Origin: Synanceia verrucosa
Taxonomy: Eukaryota; Chordata; Actinopteri; Perciformes; Synanceiidae
Assembly: GCA_029721515.1 (NCBI GenBank)
Contig: CM056552.1
Location: 17,214,001 to 17,278,000, forward strand
Length of the DNA: 64,000 nt
Reading direction: 5' to 3'
Part shown: positions 1 through 10,706 of the stretch, in pieces
How positions within the stretch are numbered: the stretch's first letter is position 1
Layout of the letters: the number at the start of each line of letters is the position of its first letter
Translations under genes and position numbers: made by a program
The notes under the pieces: model-generated
What the model saw: only the letters and a program-made list of their open reading frames with translations
Database searches by the model: none
What the model was told of the DNA's origin: nothing

Positions 1-225
1 ATTGAGCATATTTCTTTCACCCTGATAGAAGTTTAGACAATGTTTACTGATCAATAATCAACAAATGTTCAACCTACAAATTTCTGATTACTTGAATGCA
101 ATGAAAAGAAAGACCGGTGTGTGTTTAGTATTCCAGATGTTCCTAAATGAAATCTGTATGTTGACCTTAGAGTGTGATAAATAATTTTGTCATTTCATAA
201 AGTGCATTGCTGAGGTTTTGTGTAA

Positions 226-259
226 TGTGTGTGTGTGTGTGTGTGTGAGAGTGTGTGTA
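226..259 (+). repeat. (GT)n microsatellite, slightly impure
   Basis: A GT run with one GAGA-type interruption. It begins at the arhgap40 donor at 260-259 and reads as (CA)n in the arhgap40 transcript. Confidence 0.9.
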
Positions 260-260
260 C

Positions 261-343
261 CTTCAGTGTGTTCCTGTTGGGCTCAGGCAGCAGCACGATG
301 AGCAGATTCAACATGTGGAGTTTCTGCTTCAGCTCTGTGATGT
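261..343 (-). CDS. arhgap40: arhgap40 exon, RhoGAP Asn motif; last exon in the window
   Basis: An 83-bp exon with acceptor CTTCAG|ACATC and donor CTGAAG|GTACAC, phase 1 in and 0 out. It encodes D then ITELKQKLHMLNLLIVLLPE and PNRNTLK. LLP.PNR.TL contains the conserved Asn that helps stabilise the GAP active site. ARHGAP18 reads LLPDANRDTLKALLEFL here, so the next exon should begin with that helix and lies left of position 1. CA/GT microsatellites flank the exon on both sides. Confidence 0.95.
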
Positions 344-376
344 CTGAAGGAAGAAGGAGGGGAGGTAAGAAAGGTC

Positions 377-377
<1 letters not shown>

Positions 378-436
<59 letters not shown>

Positions 437-451
437 ACACACACACACACC
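378..451 (+). repeat. (AC)n microsatellite
   Basis: About 37 AC units with one AT interruption near 431. It reads as (UG)n in the arhgap40 transcript and lies about 35 bp upstream of the acceptor at 344. Confidence 0.95.
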
Positions 452-973
452 CCTCCTCTTCATTTCCTCTGTGTTTGACTAAGAGTAATGGGATATCTGA
501 AGATTAATGGCATTGTGACGGGTGGCCATTAGGTTTGTTAGCTTATGTCTCTGTGGTCACATGGCGTTTATTACTTTGCACCGACTCTCCTCACGAACTA
601 AATCAGGTCATATTAATATCAATCCACTACAGGTGAGGCTAATGTGAAAATAGCAGTTGCTTTGTCACCGTGCCTCTTAAAAGGCTATCAACTTGTTCAT
701 CTTAATGCTGGGTTCTAAGCCCCGACAGAAAAGGTAAGCATCGTGCTGAAGACACTCAGGTAATTATGATGTGAACCTTGCTGAGCTGTCTGGAAAAGTG
801 GGCAGCAGGTTGTCGTGCAAGTTGTACTGTTATCTATGTTGTGTTGTGCCTGATTTATAAAGCAATTATGCAACTTGCTATATAAGAAAACACAATACAG
901 TCAGTCACATGAACACTGCACACTGGTAAATACTGTATGATCCACCACAGGTCTGGTCAACGTGCACACTGAC

Positions 974-1133
974 CTCTGACGGCGCTGAACGCGTTGAGGT
1001 ACTCGGCAGTGAGCAGAGGAGCGGGCAGGTCCCGGATGAACTTCTTGAGTAGTGCGGCGGCGTCGTTCGGACTCACCTCGTCCCAGCTGACCTGCCCCGA
1101 GTAGAAGTTGGTCTCCAAGTTCTGCTGCAGCAG
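974..1133 (-). CDS. arhgap40: arhgap40 exon, RhoGAP core with LKKFIRDLPAPLL
   Basis: A 160-bp exon with acceptor TTCCTGCAG|CTGCTG and donor GTCAGAG|GTCAGT, phase 0 in and 1 out. It encodes LLQQNLETNFYSGQVSWDEV, then NDAAALLKKFIRDLPAPLL and TAEYLNAFSAVR. The LK...R.LP.PLL signature carries the conserved Lys and Arg of RhoGAP domains, and LP.PLL is the family hallmark. A second in-frame AG six bases into the exon could give a two-residue variant. Confidence 0.96.
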
Positions 1134-2074
1134 CTGCAGGAAGGAAACAAAGAGACGCTGATGCTCTGATCTGTTCCACATCCCAGAAGCTACAAATATC
1201 AAGTGATTTATGGATATTTCATTGTAGTCAAATTTACGTTTAATTTACAGGAACCGCTGATGAATGTTTGCTTTCATATTTAGTATCATGTTATTTTTAA
1301 CTCTTGATGACTGTGGATGTTTCAAACCTGGACACGACGTCACAACTAATGACAACTAATCACCTGTCTTGTCAGTCCCAGTTTGTGCCTTTGACCAACA
1401 TAAGAGCATATCAGAGCCATTATGTTGCATTACTGATTCTTATTGTTGACAGAGGCAGCCAGGGCTTTCACTTGTCTTACATGGATATTAAAAATAGTTT
1501 AGGCACATCTCTGAGTTTAGGATTAAGAGCACAGATGATGGTGAGTTTTGCCTCTGTGAATCTAAAATAAGGAAGAATGCATGTTGTGTTCAAAACCGAC
1601 AAAATATCCACTATTATCATCATAAAGACGTAAAGACAAAAACTGGTGCCAAAGTATTAAGTTCAGTTATTTCTCTCTTAATGACCAGTAATATCAGGTG
1701 CTTGAGTGATCTGCCCCTGTAATCTGTCCTCATGCTAAATGGCGCCCTCTTCTGTCTGTTTCAGTTAATTCACCATCTACTATGTATTGTGCTGAACTAA
1801 ACACATTATCAGACGGTGAATCTGGCAGCAGCAACTGAGAAAAAAAAATGATATTGGACATTTTTAAATGTCAACTATAGTTAAACTCAGTTTGAGTTTC
1901 TTCACTGCTGTTCAGGCACTTCTGACATTTAAAAGTGTCAATATATTGGCTGATCTTTAGGTCATGTAACATTAATTTTCATTTCTTTGCTGTAAACATA
2001 ACACAAAAAAATATAGGAAAATTCTTCTGTGATGGTTTGCAGACAGAAAAGATGCGTGGATCCAAATATTGTAC

Positions 2075-2152
2075 CTTGATTCTGGACTGAGATCCTGGAA
2101 CCCGCAGGATCCCCTCTGAATCAACGCCTTTCTTCTCCAAAAATGACAACAA
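2075..2152 (-). CDS. arhgap40: arhgap40 exon with RhoGAP arginine finger
   Basis: A 78-bp exon (26 codons, phase 0 on both sides) with acceptor CTCTGCAG|TTGTTG and donor ATCAAG|GTACAA. It encodes LLSFLEKKGVDSEGILRVPG then SQSRIK. The Arg of GILRVPG sits at the catalytic arginine-finger position of RhoGAP domains (GLLRIPG in ARHGAP18), so catalytic activity is likely kept. Directly upstream in the transcript lies a (CT)n repeat that forms the polypyrimidine tract. Confidence 0.95.
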
Positions 2153-2153
2153 C

Positions 2154-2156
<3 letters not shown>

Positions 2157-2200
<44 letters not shown>
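2157..2200 (+). repeat. (AG)n microsatellite forming a splice acceptor tract
   Basis: 22 pure AG units. On the minus strand this is (CT)22 ending two bases before the CAG acceptor of the arginine-finger exon, so the repeat is the polypyrimidine tract. Confidence 0.95.
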
Positions 2201-2202
<2 letters not shown>

Positions 2203-2579
2203 AGGCATCAGTAGATAATCATCGCTTGCTCACCTCTGCTGGTTACTCTCAGTAACTGCTGCTACATGCAGGGTGTGGTCAAAGCTTTTCAGAGGACACT
2301 GGGGTTGTCTTGTATGCTTCTATCTGAATATGGTTTTCCATAAAGGCACACAGCATGTACTGAACACATGCTGTGTGCAAAATATAGCGAAAAACAAGCA
2401 TCTAGCCACCTTCAGATCTGATATTTTAGAGGCACATTCAAAAGCTCAAATGACTTCACAGGCTGTTAAGACTATTAGTTAAATGTAGCACCTCAAGCCC
2501 ACATACAGCACAAACAGAGCAGTAAGTGTTGTTGATTTTTAAGGTCACTCATAAACAAAAATGTGTTTTGGGTTCTTAC

Positions 2580-2671
2580 CGCCTGCATGAAGAGAGGAGT
2601 TGAAGTGTTAGACTTGATTTTCTGATCGTTCTCCAGCAGCGTGGCCAGCGGCACCCCAAAGAGCATGCTCT
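2580..2671 (-). CDS. arhgap40: arhgap40 exon, entry into RhoGAP domain
   Basis: A 92-bp exon with acceptor TTTGACAG|AGAGC and donor CAGGCG|GTAAGA, phase 1 in and 0 out. It encodes SMLFGVPLATLLENDQKIKS followed by NTSTPLFMQA. FGVPL...LL is the usual start of RhoGAP domains (compare FCVPLTALLEQDQ in ARHGAP18), and PLFMQA stands where the family has PLIFQK. Confidence 0.92.
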
Positions 2672-3153
2672 CTGTCAAAGACAAATTGTTATTTAATTGT
2701 TCTCTATTGACATTTAGCCAGATATTATAATGCTTACATAGGGGAGACATTTCCTGTGCTGTGTGTCTATACATCCTTACTGCCTCATCATACCTACTCT
2801 GCAATTCTGAGTGTACCGATAGTAACTCACACACACTAACTGTAGTGTGTTGAACTATGGCCTACCATAAATATACTGGGATGGATTAGTTTGGGTGATA
2901 AATATATTATAAATAAGGTCAGAGCATATTTAGATTTAAATTCCAGACTGGAACAGGAGGAAGTCTCTGCTCTCATAAAACATGTCAAGAGCCGGCTTGA
3001 CTTATTGTTTTCCTTTGATTTGATTGGCTCACACCCAGACACAAAGTATGAGAACAGAGAGGAAGTAAACACTGTACATAGTTAAAGTCATATTATCTGG
3101 AAAAAAATCGTCAGCATATGTCTTTTTGTCTGTGTGTATTTGTTCTGCTATAC

Positions 3154-3319
3154 CTGGGATTTTCCTCTTGCTGGTTTTGTGCCTTTTGACCTCCAGCTCC
3201 AAGAGGTCGCACAGCGCCGTCATGTCGATGAGAGCCAACTGACGCACCTTCTTCATGTCAGAGTGGGAGAGGTCCTGAATACGAGTCACTCCCAGGCGGC
3301 ACTTGGGGCAGATCACCCG
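3154..3319 (-). CDS. arhgap40: arhgap40 exon, RIQDLSHSDMKKVRQLALID box
   Basis: A 166-bp exon with acceptor CTCCTCAG|CGGGTG and donor CCCAG|GTATAG, phase 0 in and 1 out. It encodes RVICPKCRLGVTRIQDLSHS, then DMKKVRQLALIDMTALCDLL and a basic end KRHKTSKRKIP. This matches TRIGDLAPQDMKKVCHLALI in ARHGAP18. The CxxC in VICPKC is not in the ARHGAP18 sequence I recall and may be specific to this gene. Confidence 0.92.
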
Positions 3320-4107
3320 CTGAGGAGGTGAGGGGGAGGGCAGAGGAAAGTGAGGAGAGGGGGGTTTGGAGTTGAGAGAAGGGAAGTGGAAGGGAAAGGG
3401 TGAAGGAAGACATGCAAAGAAAAATAAAAGCAGAGGAAGAGAGAGTGTGATAAAAAAGAAAATAAAGGAGACAGTGTTTCATCATTTAGATACTCATTAT
3501 GTTTACAGTGTGTATCAGTCATCCCATTGATTAATACTCTGAGCAGTAAGTGCCTGTTGCAAGAAAAACACAAATTCTTCCCCCTCTGCTGAGGAAAATT
3601 ATTTAGCCAGAAATAGAAATATAAATTTGCAGGAATCCGTGACACAACAACTCTTCTTTTGTTTGGAGCTAATTTCTTCATTGCTTTATCCTGCTTAAGC
3701 CCAACCAACAGTGGGGTCGATTAAAAACGGCTCACCATAACATTTATATTTTATTCCAAACAGAGACTAAACCGCACCGTGATCGCTGTGAAAGGTTTGG
3801 AGAAAACCCCAAATTACTGGTATTTAATTTCCCTCCATTATCATTTCAATCTAGGTACAAAATCTAAACTGTTAACAGCGGTTTTCATTCATTTGCCTTC
3901 CCAAAAACGATGTGTCCTATTTTCTGGTGTATGTCACACCCATTAAAACAAATCCAGACACACATAAAACAAATTACCTTTCCATGTCATGACATCATTG
4001 GAACATTTAAGTTCCTCATTTCAAATAACAATGTAAAATTTTTAAACCACGCTTTTCCCGAAAGCTACATTGCTGAGTAGAAGAAGAAGGAGGGATTTTG
4101 TGCTTAC

Positions 4108-4256
4108 AGGCAGGGTGCCATCCTCTTTCCTGCGCTGGCTGTTGTTCTGCGGCAGTCTGGCCTGTTTGAGGAAGATGGCAGCCTGCTCGCAGTAAGCCAC
4201 GTCAGTGATGAAAATTTCCTCTTTGGGAGCACCTCGCTGGTGCTCTGGCGTCACAC
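4108..4256 (-). CDS. arhgap40: arhgap40 exon, linker with EEIFITDVAYCEQAA
   Basis: A 149-bp exon with acceptor CGCTCAG|GTGTG and donor CTGCCT|GTAAGC, phase 1 in and 0 out. It encodes VTPEHQRGAPKEEIFITDVA, then YCEQAAIFLKQARLPQNN and a basic tail QRRKEDGTLP. The EEIFITDVAY...EQA stretch corresponds to the LEVSFAEQAL (ARHGAP18) and LSFEVSYSEMV (ARHGAP28) positions, and the KEDGTLP end to GDDATLPSF in ARHGAP18. Confidence 0.88.
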
Positions 4257-4572
4257 CTGAGCGGGAAACACACCCACATTCCTATTAACAAACACACACA
4301 TACCCACTAAAAACGCCAATCTACTGGTTAATTAGGCAATTAGTTAACAGGGAGTGCATTATAGTGATGATCACTACAAAAAACTAATATGAATGCACTC
4401 TACACGTGGGAACATAAAGACAATACAAAAATATGAGGAAAACCACATACTCTTGATGTTTTAACAAGATTTACTTGTTAGTGAAGTTAATAAAAGCGGG
4501 CACATGAGGCACACTTCCCCTGGTTCCCTTCAGTTACTTGCTAGCTGTACTCTAATAGCGTGTATCTCTTAC

Positions 4573-4651
4573 CTGATAATGGTGTTTTAGCAACCGATGC
4601 CATGCTGTTGTGGGCACAGTCGTCACTATGCTGGGACTCAGGAAGAATGGT
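4573..4651 (-). CDS. arhgap40: arhgap40 exon, poorly conserved linker
   Basis: A 79-bp exon with acceptor TTCACCAG|ACCATT and donor TATCAG|GTAAGA, phase 0 in and 1 out. It encodes TILPESQHSDDCAHNSMASV and a few more residues, rich in Ser, His and Asp. The linker is not similar to ARHGAP18. I called the exon because both splice sites are good and the phases fit the exons on either side. It is probably a disordered segment between the conserved boxes and the GAP domain. Confidence 0.75.
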
Positions 4652-5206
4652 CTGGTGAAAGAGAGCATGCATTGACACGTCATCACATTTCAAACCTATA
4701 TCACAAATTTGCCTCAAGGGGTGTTACAATCTGTACTTCATATGTCCTTTGACCCTTGGTTCATATAAGGAAAAACTCACCCAAAAAACTAGCAGCTGAG
4801 GAGGATCCCTCTCCCCAGGATGGACAGACATGCCCTAGATGCATACACATTAACACTTTCCCTGGAATAACTTTAGTTAAAAATGTCAATAATATTTTCT
4901 CCACTACTGGGAACTGGAGCTGTGTTTTATATTGTCTGCTGAGCAGATGGAGATGGATACAAAGAGTGTTTGCTCTGATAAAGGATTGATAAGGATCAGA
5001 GGAACAGTGTCTCTATTCCCCTCTCAGAGCTCAGAGACAGACAGGGAGGACAAAGCATGGCCTTTAAATGTGGTTTGCCTTCATTGTCACCGACCAACCC
5101 CTCTGCACAGAACAAGACAGCACAACGCACCACAACAACAGAAAACTGCTCACTGAGTCCTGGCAGTCACCAGGGAAATGGATATTTTACATTTCAAAGT
5201 CCTTAC

Positions 5207-5427
5207 CTGAGTGATGGGGGAGTTGAAAATGGTGCGAACGTCACGCGGCGCCGGTTTGTTCCTCTTGCGGAGGGATAGCGTGTAGGAGTCCAGTCGACGC
5301 TGGACAGCAGCAGCCTGTGTCCGGGTCAGAGTGGACAGCAGCACCGCTTTGTCTACATCCTCGCTGTCCTCACTGATGAGGGTCGACAAACCAGCATCTG
5401 CCAACCACTGCTCCTCCTGCTCGCCCT
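5207..5427 (-). CDS. arhgap40: arhgap40 exon, conserved family boxes
   Basis: Acceptor TCTCAG|AGGGC, donor ACTCAG|GTAAGG, 221 bp, phase 1 in and 0 out. The join to the previous exon makes SDEGEQEEQWLADAGLSTL. It continues with LLSTLTRTQAAAVQRRLDSY and KRNKPAPRDVRTIFNSP. The LSTLTRTQAAAVQ segment is almost identical in ARHGAP18 and ARHGAP28, so this exon is the firmest evidence for the family. The segment precedes the catalytic domain, and I know of no assigned enzymatic role for it. Confidence 0.93.
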
Positions 5428-5679
5428 CTGAGACACAAACACATAACAGAAAGTGAATACAAAGTGATGCACGCAGATGGAGACAGGATGTAGATATAAT
5501 GCAACTCAAAATGCTGAATTTTACTATAATAAATGATCATTTTGATGTCATGTACTATGTTAACTGCTAGATGTCTCAAAATAGCTAGGAAACAGCTCGA
5601 GCACAGTCCAATCCAAAGTGATGGACTGTGTAAACAGGAAGTCACAGGTTGTAACAGCCTGAAGAGGGTAAACAGTTTT

Positions 5680-5755
5680 TTTTTTTAATTATACCTTTAT
5701 TTATACAGGTAATCTCATTGAGACACAGTGATTTTCAAGAGATACAGTACCTGCT
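5680..5755 (-). repeat. short dispersed-repeat fragment
   Basis: The text ATACCTTTATTTATACAGGT followed by AATCTCATTGAGACA resembles a motif common in fish interspersed repeats. It lies in an arhgap40 intron. I recognised it by eye only. Confidence 0.35.
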
Positions 5756-6239
5756 CAGTTGTATATATTCAACCTAACTGTCAGCCTTTAAATAAAAGTA
5801 GGTACGACTTCGTGACATGAAGTAGGCCAATTGTCATTTGTGTTATTTATGTTGGATTATCAAACAGTACTATTTGGGACAAATGTCAGATCAGATATCA
5901 TATGTCAACCTTATTTCATTTGATCTCTTTACCTGTTCACTCTAAAAAGGTCACAACCTGGCTACTTGTATTTCTTTAGCTATGTGTAATTTTCTGCTTC
6001 CTGTTATAACTAGGTCAAGTCTGAACCCATGAAGAGCTGGAGGACTAATTACATTATAGTATGTTGTTTGAATTCAATGAGGAAGAATGTAAAACTATTT
6101 ACCCACTCACAGTAATAATGAGGCACAATAAATCTTTATGTTAAACACACCATCAAAAGCTCTATAAAGGCTAGCATTAACACAGGCACAATGAATAGAC
6201 ATTCCCATCATGAATAGCTCATCCCCGCCACAAAGTGTT

Positions 6240-6300
6240 TGATGCTGTTGCCATGGTGATTCTACGTTGCTGCATGAACGAAACCCGATCTGTTGCCATG
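6240..6300 (+). promoter_or_regulatory. two GTTGCCATGG sites (RFX half-site type)
   Basis: GTTGCCATGG occurs twice, at about 6247 and 6292, in the arhgap40 intron just 5' of the exon at 5427. It matches the left half and centre of the RFX X-box GTTGCCATGGCAAC. Binding is inferred only. Confidence 0.3.
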
Positions 6301-6399
6301 GAGAATACATCATTTGATGGCGGCTCTCATCCATCTCAACACTGATGCTTTATAACTGTAACACGGACTCAGAGACTTGATGACTCTCAGTTCTTTTAC

Positions 6400-6659
6400 C
6401 GTCTGACTGTCTGGAGTCTCTCCTGCTGGGGTCCAGATCTGTGTAGCCACTCCCCTGTCGGATGGTCTCTACCTCACTCCAGTACGAGTCCAGGCACAGT
6501 TTGTCGGGTCGCTGCTCCTGGTCCTGGTCCTGATCCTGATCCTGATCCTGGTCCTGGTCCTGGGAGGACGGCCTGTGCGTGCTGTGTGTGTGATCAGCGG
6601 CTGCCTGGTCCTGCGGGCTGGCCCAGGGCTCCACGCTCATCTCGGTGGGGCTGGGGTTT
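6400..6659 (-). CDS. arhgap40: arhgap40 exon with Asp-Gln repeat and DSYWSE box
   Basis: The exon has acceptor CACCAG|AAACC and donor GACG|GTAAAA, with incoming phase 2 and outgoing phase 1, 260 bp in all. It encodes NPSPTEMSVEPWASPQDQ, then about seven Asp-Gln dipeptides, then LCLDSYWSEVETIRQGSG. The last stretch matches the family box seen as EDYWIELENIK in ARHGAP18. An internal ATG at 6640 could serve as a start if the upstream exons are not coding. The Asp-Gln run is encoded by a short, slightly impure repeat and is probably variable in length and disordered. Confidence 0.8.
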
Positions 6660-8197
6660 CTGGTGCAGACATACACACACGTAAAGAGATCGCACGCATG
6701 CATGCAAACAGACGGACAGAAACACAAAGGCGCATACAAACACCGGAGGAATGAAGCGATGTGGGGAGGATGAATCGACCAAGAGAGCCCAGAGAGATGG
6801 AGAGACAAAAGGAGAGGATGGAGGGAGGGCCGGACTGAGGAGAGAGATGGCGAGAGCGGACACAAAGAGGGGGTTCTCTATTGTTCTTGCAAAATGTGGC
6901 TCGGAGGCTCACTACCCTGTGGATCCACTAGATGCCACTGTAACGTGAGAGCTGCTTTCTCATGGATCACACCCCTTCACCCACACACATCCACCAGCAG
7001 TGAAGAGCAAAAACCTTATTAAGCAAGGTGACTCCTTTTTGCTCTTTTCGATTGACGACATGGATGAATGAGAGTCTGTAGAGACTTAGCGGGGGAAGAC
7101 AATTAGCTCAATAAAGCAGATGGTTTCAGAAAAACAAATCATCTCCGAACTCAAGCAGGAAAAATGCAGCAACCATCGGACCCAGCCCCAGAGGGTACTG
7201 CTGTTCTCCACCATCGGTGGGACACAGTCAGCTGCAAAAACCCAGTCAAACCCTGAGGCACTAAAATGTGACTTTGTGATCACAGACACAGGAAGTGGAG
7301 AGCTGAGTGACTCCATCACTGTGTGGTCCAGTCACATTCTTGTCATCAGCAAATCTCAGCAGACATAGCAAAACCACACTCTTCCTCACTTATAAGGAAT
7401 GACAGATGTGGCAAAGTGACTGAAGAGAGACAATGAATTCATAGTTTCCTGATGCATCAGAGCCACAAATGTCTGCTCCATGCTGTGATGTAATCATTGA
7501 AATGTTCCAACAACCAACCACAGCTCAGCTGAAGCCAGATCAGTCCAGAGATCAATGCTACGCTCTGTTAAACCAGTTTTGTGGCATCTCAAAGTGGAGA
7601 CAGGGAGAGGTGGGTGTTGCCAGAAGTTGTGAGTTTCAATAGATACTTAATTCATCAAAAGTCTCTTTATAAAGAAACAGAAATACAAAATGAGAAGTAG
7701 GAAATTGTCATCTACTAGAAAGAGAATACAACACAAAGTACATTATCACACCTGAGAAGCTGAAACCAGCTAATTTAATGAGAAATATGGACCATCTGAT
7801 GGATAATATTTACAACATCTGGCCAGCTACATTTGCTCTCTCACAGCTGTCCAAAGCCACAACATATGCTGGTAGCCTGTTACTCTTGTGGATAAAACCC
7901 ATCAAGTCTGAGCAATCAGGGGTCTGCAGACAGACGACTCCACTTCAACTTCATCAAGAATCTGAATTAGATTAAAATGATATGAGGCTCACAATCCAAG
8001 TTCAAAAGCTGGGAAGCGCAGCGTAAACTACACCAAGTGCAATGGTTGTGAATGACATGCTTCTGTTATGAAGTTGCACTTCACTGTCAAGTCAACATAA
8101 CTTCCCTTCACAAGCACGGGCAACATTCAGATCTATCACCGAAACATTTATGTTTGATCCTCCCGATCATGCTCCTGCTCCGGCTCATCACACATAC

Positions 8198-8346
8198 CTG
8201 TCTTTTTTCTTCAGGGAGGATGGCTTCAGACGCCTACTCCTCGATGGGCTTTGGGAGGGATGAAGCTTGAAACGGTTCAACCTGGTGCGTGGAAACTGCA
8301 TGGCGGACCCAAGCCTGCTCACCAATACCTCCTCTCTGCCTCCCAT
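8198..8346 (-). CDS. arhgap40: arhgap40 N-terminal basic exon (start uncertain)
   Basis: The reading is rich in Arg, Lys and Ser (RLNRFKLHPSQSPSRSRR, then LKPSSLKKKD) and ends at a donor CAG|GTATGT in phase 2. The next exon, at 6659, needs exactly two incoming bases, and the join gives Arg followed by NPSPTE. ARHGAP28 also has a basic stretch ahead of its conserved boxes. Two in-frame ATGs fit as starts: 8346 (MGGREEV) and 8301 (MQFPRTR, with G at -3). Alternatively the exon starts at 8295 after a weak acceptor (CATGCAG) and continues from the 15.6 kb exon. Phase agreement supports a real exon, but its 5' border is unsettled. Confidence 0.5.
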
Positions 8347-10579
8347 GTCTACAATGCTAAATGAATCCAGCAATTACAATCCGGCACAAAAACCTCGCTT
8401 TATCCAGTCCTGTTGTTTGGACACCATGTGAGTGTGGTGTAAATCTGTCCACTGCTGCAGTCTCTCTGTGTGGTGACAGGAAGTGTTGCAGTAAAACTTC
8501 TCTGTGTGAGCTGAGTGGAGCTGGAATTCAGGAGGGAGTGACGACTACATACGAACATCAACACATCATTCACACCTGTCTCCTCCCTCAACAACCTGAA
8601 AGGGAACGCCTTGCCTGCATGCCTGATGGCCATCAAATGTGGTTCAAACTAGGCTGCTTGACGCTTAGTCAGGAACACTTTGGGCTGTAATGTATAATGA
8701 CTAATCCTCACCCCATGGGTGAAAGCTGACTACACTCATATGTTTGCTCCAGGCACTTTTTACCTTTTAGGAAAGGCTGCACAACATTAACTGAACTAAT
8801 TAATCAAGAGCCTTTTGTGGAAAAGATGAGGCATGTTATAACCCCTTAGCTCTGCTGTTACTGTAAGAATTAAGCTAATCAAATGGATCAAAGAATTCAT
8901 TAGTTTTGTTCATTTTCAAGCCCATTTGTTGAGCTTGGATTGCAAATCAAGTAGCACATATTTATGGTATGACAGGTCACGATGCAGAGCGTTGAACAAA
9001 TCATGACTTACATTACATATATGTTGTTATAGCTGACGTCCAAAGCTTCGTCACCCTCATACCTGTGTGCATGACGTAAATTATTGTCAGACGATTGAGT
9101 TGGGGAAGTGATATATGTACACGAAGCAGAGCAACGGATCAACGTCAAGTTCCTCAAGTGCAACAGGTCTGTCGACATTGTCTCTGAGCGGCTCGTAACC
9201 TCTCAACCCCAAATCGCTGACTCCTCATGGCTTTTTCATTCTCTCTTTTCATGCTTATGATGGCCTATATATCAGTTGAGGATGTAAACAGATTCCCACT
9301 AAGATTAGGAAATAAGTGAGAAAACCAGTTACTGCAACATCTACAGTTTGTCACACAACTCAGCTTTCCATCTAAAAGTGTATCTGGAGTGAAGGTTACA
9401 GACATGGCCATTGTTGAGATGAAAAATAGGCTGACTCATAACTAAAATGACCTCAATCTATTACCAGAAATCACTCCATGGAATACCCTCAGAGGAAAGA
9501 CTATGAAGAAGAATAAAGTGTTTTTGTTGTGCAACAGTAACCAAGAGCAAAAGCAGCATTGTCTTATTTTAAAGCTGCTAATAATACTCTTCATCATGGC
9601 TGTGAGTTACCAGACACGTCTCATGCTACTTTGTAAACAGTCAACTGGAAACAGGGACTACTGTAAATGTCAGGCTGATGGGATTGTTTCTCGCTGAATA
9701 GATCCAAGACTAATAGGAAGAGCTGACAGGAAACTGTCCACTCTGAGAGAAGAATGAACAAAATGTCAAACTGTTTTCTTGCGTTTATACTCAGCAGTGT
9801 GGGAAACACAAAGTAACCCCCAACTGGCAAACTGTGGTCAATGAATATGGTAATCCACTTAAAAAAGCTGCTTGTGTTGAAAGCGACACAGTGTTTAATC
9901 CTCGTGGCTGAATTCCATTGCAAGCCTCTTAGCTTGTAGAGAATGCAACAACAATGCTCCTTGAGAAAGTGTTTCTTGTCAAACCATGTCACAGTGGATC
10001 CGTCAGATGATACGGAAAGTGCTTAACACAAGTCTAAAAACAAAGGAAGCATTAAAAACATGGACACACTAAAATCATTATCAGGCTGCACAAAGTAAGG
10101 AGTCACAGAAGAAAACAGTTTAGCCTTAAAGTGGAGTAGCTTATTCCATACATGAGCTTCAAGTCCCAACAGCCCCTAAGTCCACAGCGGCAGCAGAGGT
10201 CTGATCCTACCTGGCCTTGACCCGTGCGATGGCTCTGCTTGAGAGCAGCAGCAGGGCCGCAGAGCCACTTCTCCCCCACGGCATCCTGCTGTTGTCCCCC
10301 CAAACTCCTGCAAGCTGAAGGAAACAGCAGCTGCCTGCCCCTGGCAAGCTGTTTCCTCGTAGTGCACAAACACATTAGAACAAGGACGGTCTCCCTGCGC
10401 TGGTAGGCAAGTCACTACATCGCATCCTGGGACAGGAAAGGAGGTCTGCATTGGGGGAGGGGGGATGTCGGGTAAGAGAGGAGCTGAGTGGTTGAATAGC
10501 TGAGTGGGGCTGGGACACAGACAGAGAGCAAAGACTGTCTGAATGGCTGGTTGGGCAAAGGACACAACAGCTGCATGGC

Positions 10580-10604
10580 TGACTGACTGACTGACTGACT
10601 GACT
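10580..10604 (+). repeat. (TGAC)n microsatellite
   Basis: Six tandem TGAC units upstream of, or within the first intron of, arhgap40. Confidence 0.85.
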
Positions 10605-10706
10605 ATGACTAAAGTTATGCTGGGGCTTCATCATTTCCACCAGTGGGACAAAGTGGCATCTCACCTATTCATTTACTGATTTACTCAAACACAGGAATCT
10701 GCTGCT

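Larger units (their letters stand above)
261..8346 (-). other. arhgap40: arhgap40 gene, 5' and middle part (exons listed separately)
   Basis: Minus-strand gene of the ARHGAP18/28/40 family, which inactivates Rho-type GTPases and affects actin and cell shape. I joined nine exons by hand, and every junction has GT-AG borders and matching phase. Compared with ARHGAP18/28 as I know them, the parts come in the expected order: basic N-terminus, DSYWSE box, EEQWL...ADAGLSTL box, LSTLTRTQAAAVQ box, DMKKVRQLALI box, the FGVPLATLLE lead-in, and the first two thirds of the RhoGAP domain. The reading stops at LLPEPNRNTLK, and the rest of the RhoGAP domain and the C-terminus lie off the left edge. The choice of ARHGAP40 over ARHGAP18 or ARHGAP28 rests mainly on the nearby ppp1r16b; both genes lie on human 20q11.23. 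The family call is firm, the paralogue call less so. Confidence 0.8.

Noticed and set aside
195..507. ORFs encoding (VC)n and (HT)n peptides on both strands
   Set aside because: They are translations of the GT/AC microsatellites. The only real coding part is the arhgap40 exon at 261-343.
6351..6912. Long overlapping minus-strand ORFs around the DQ repeat
   Set aside because: Only the frame through 6400-6659 is bounded by splice sites and matches the family. The other frames and the extension beyond 6659 lie in the intron.
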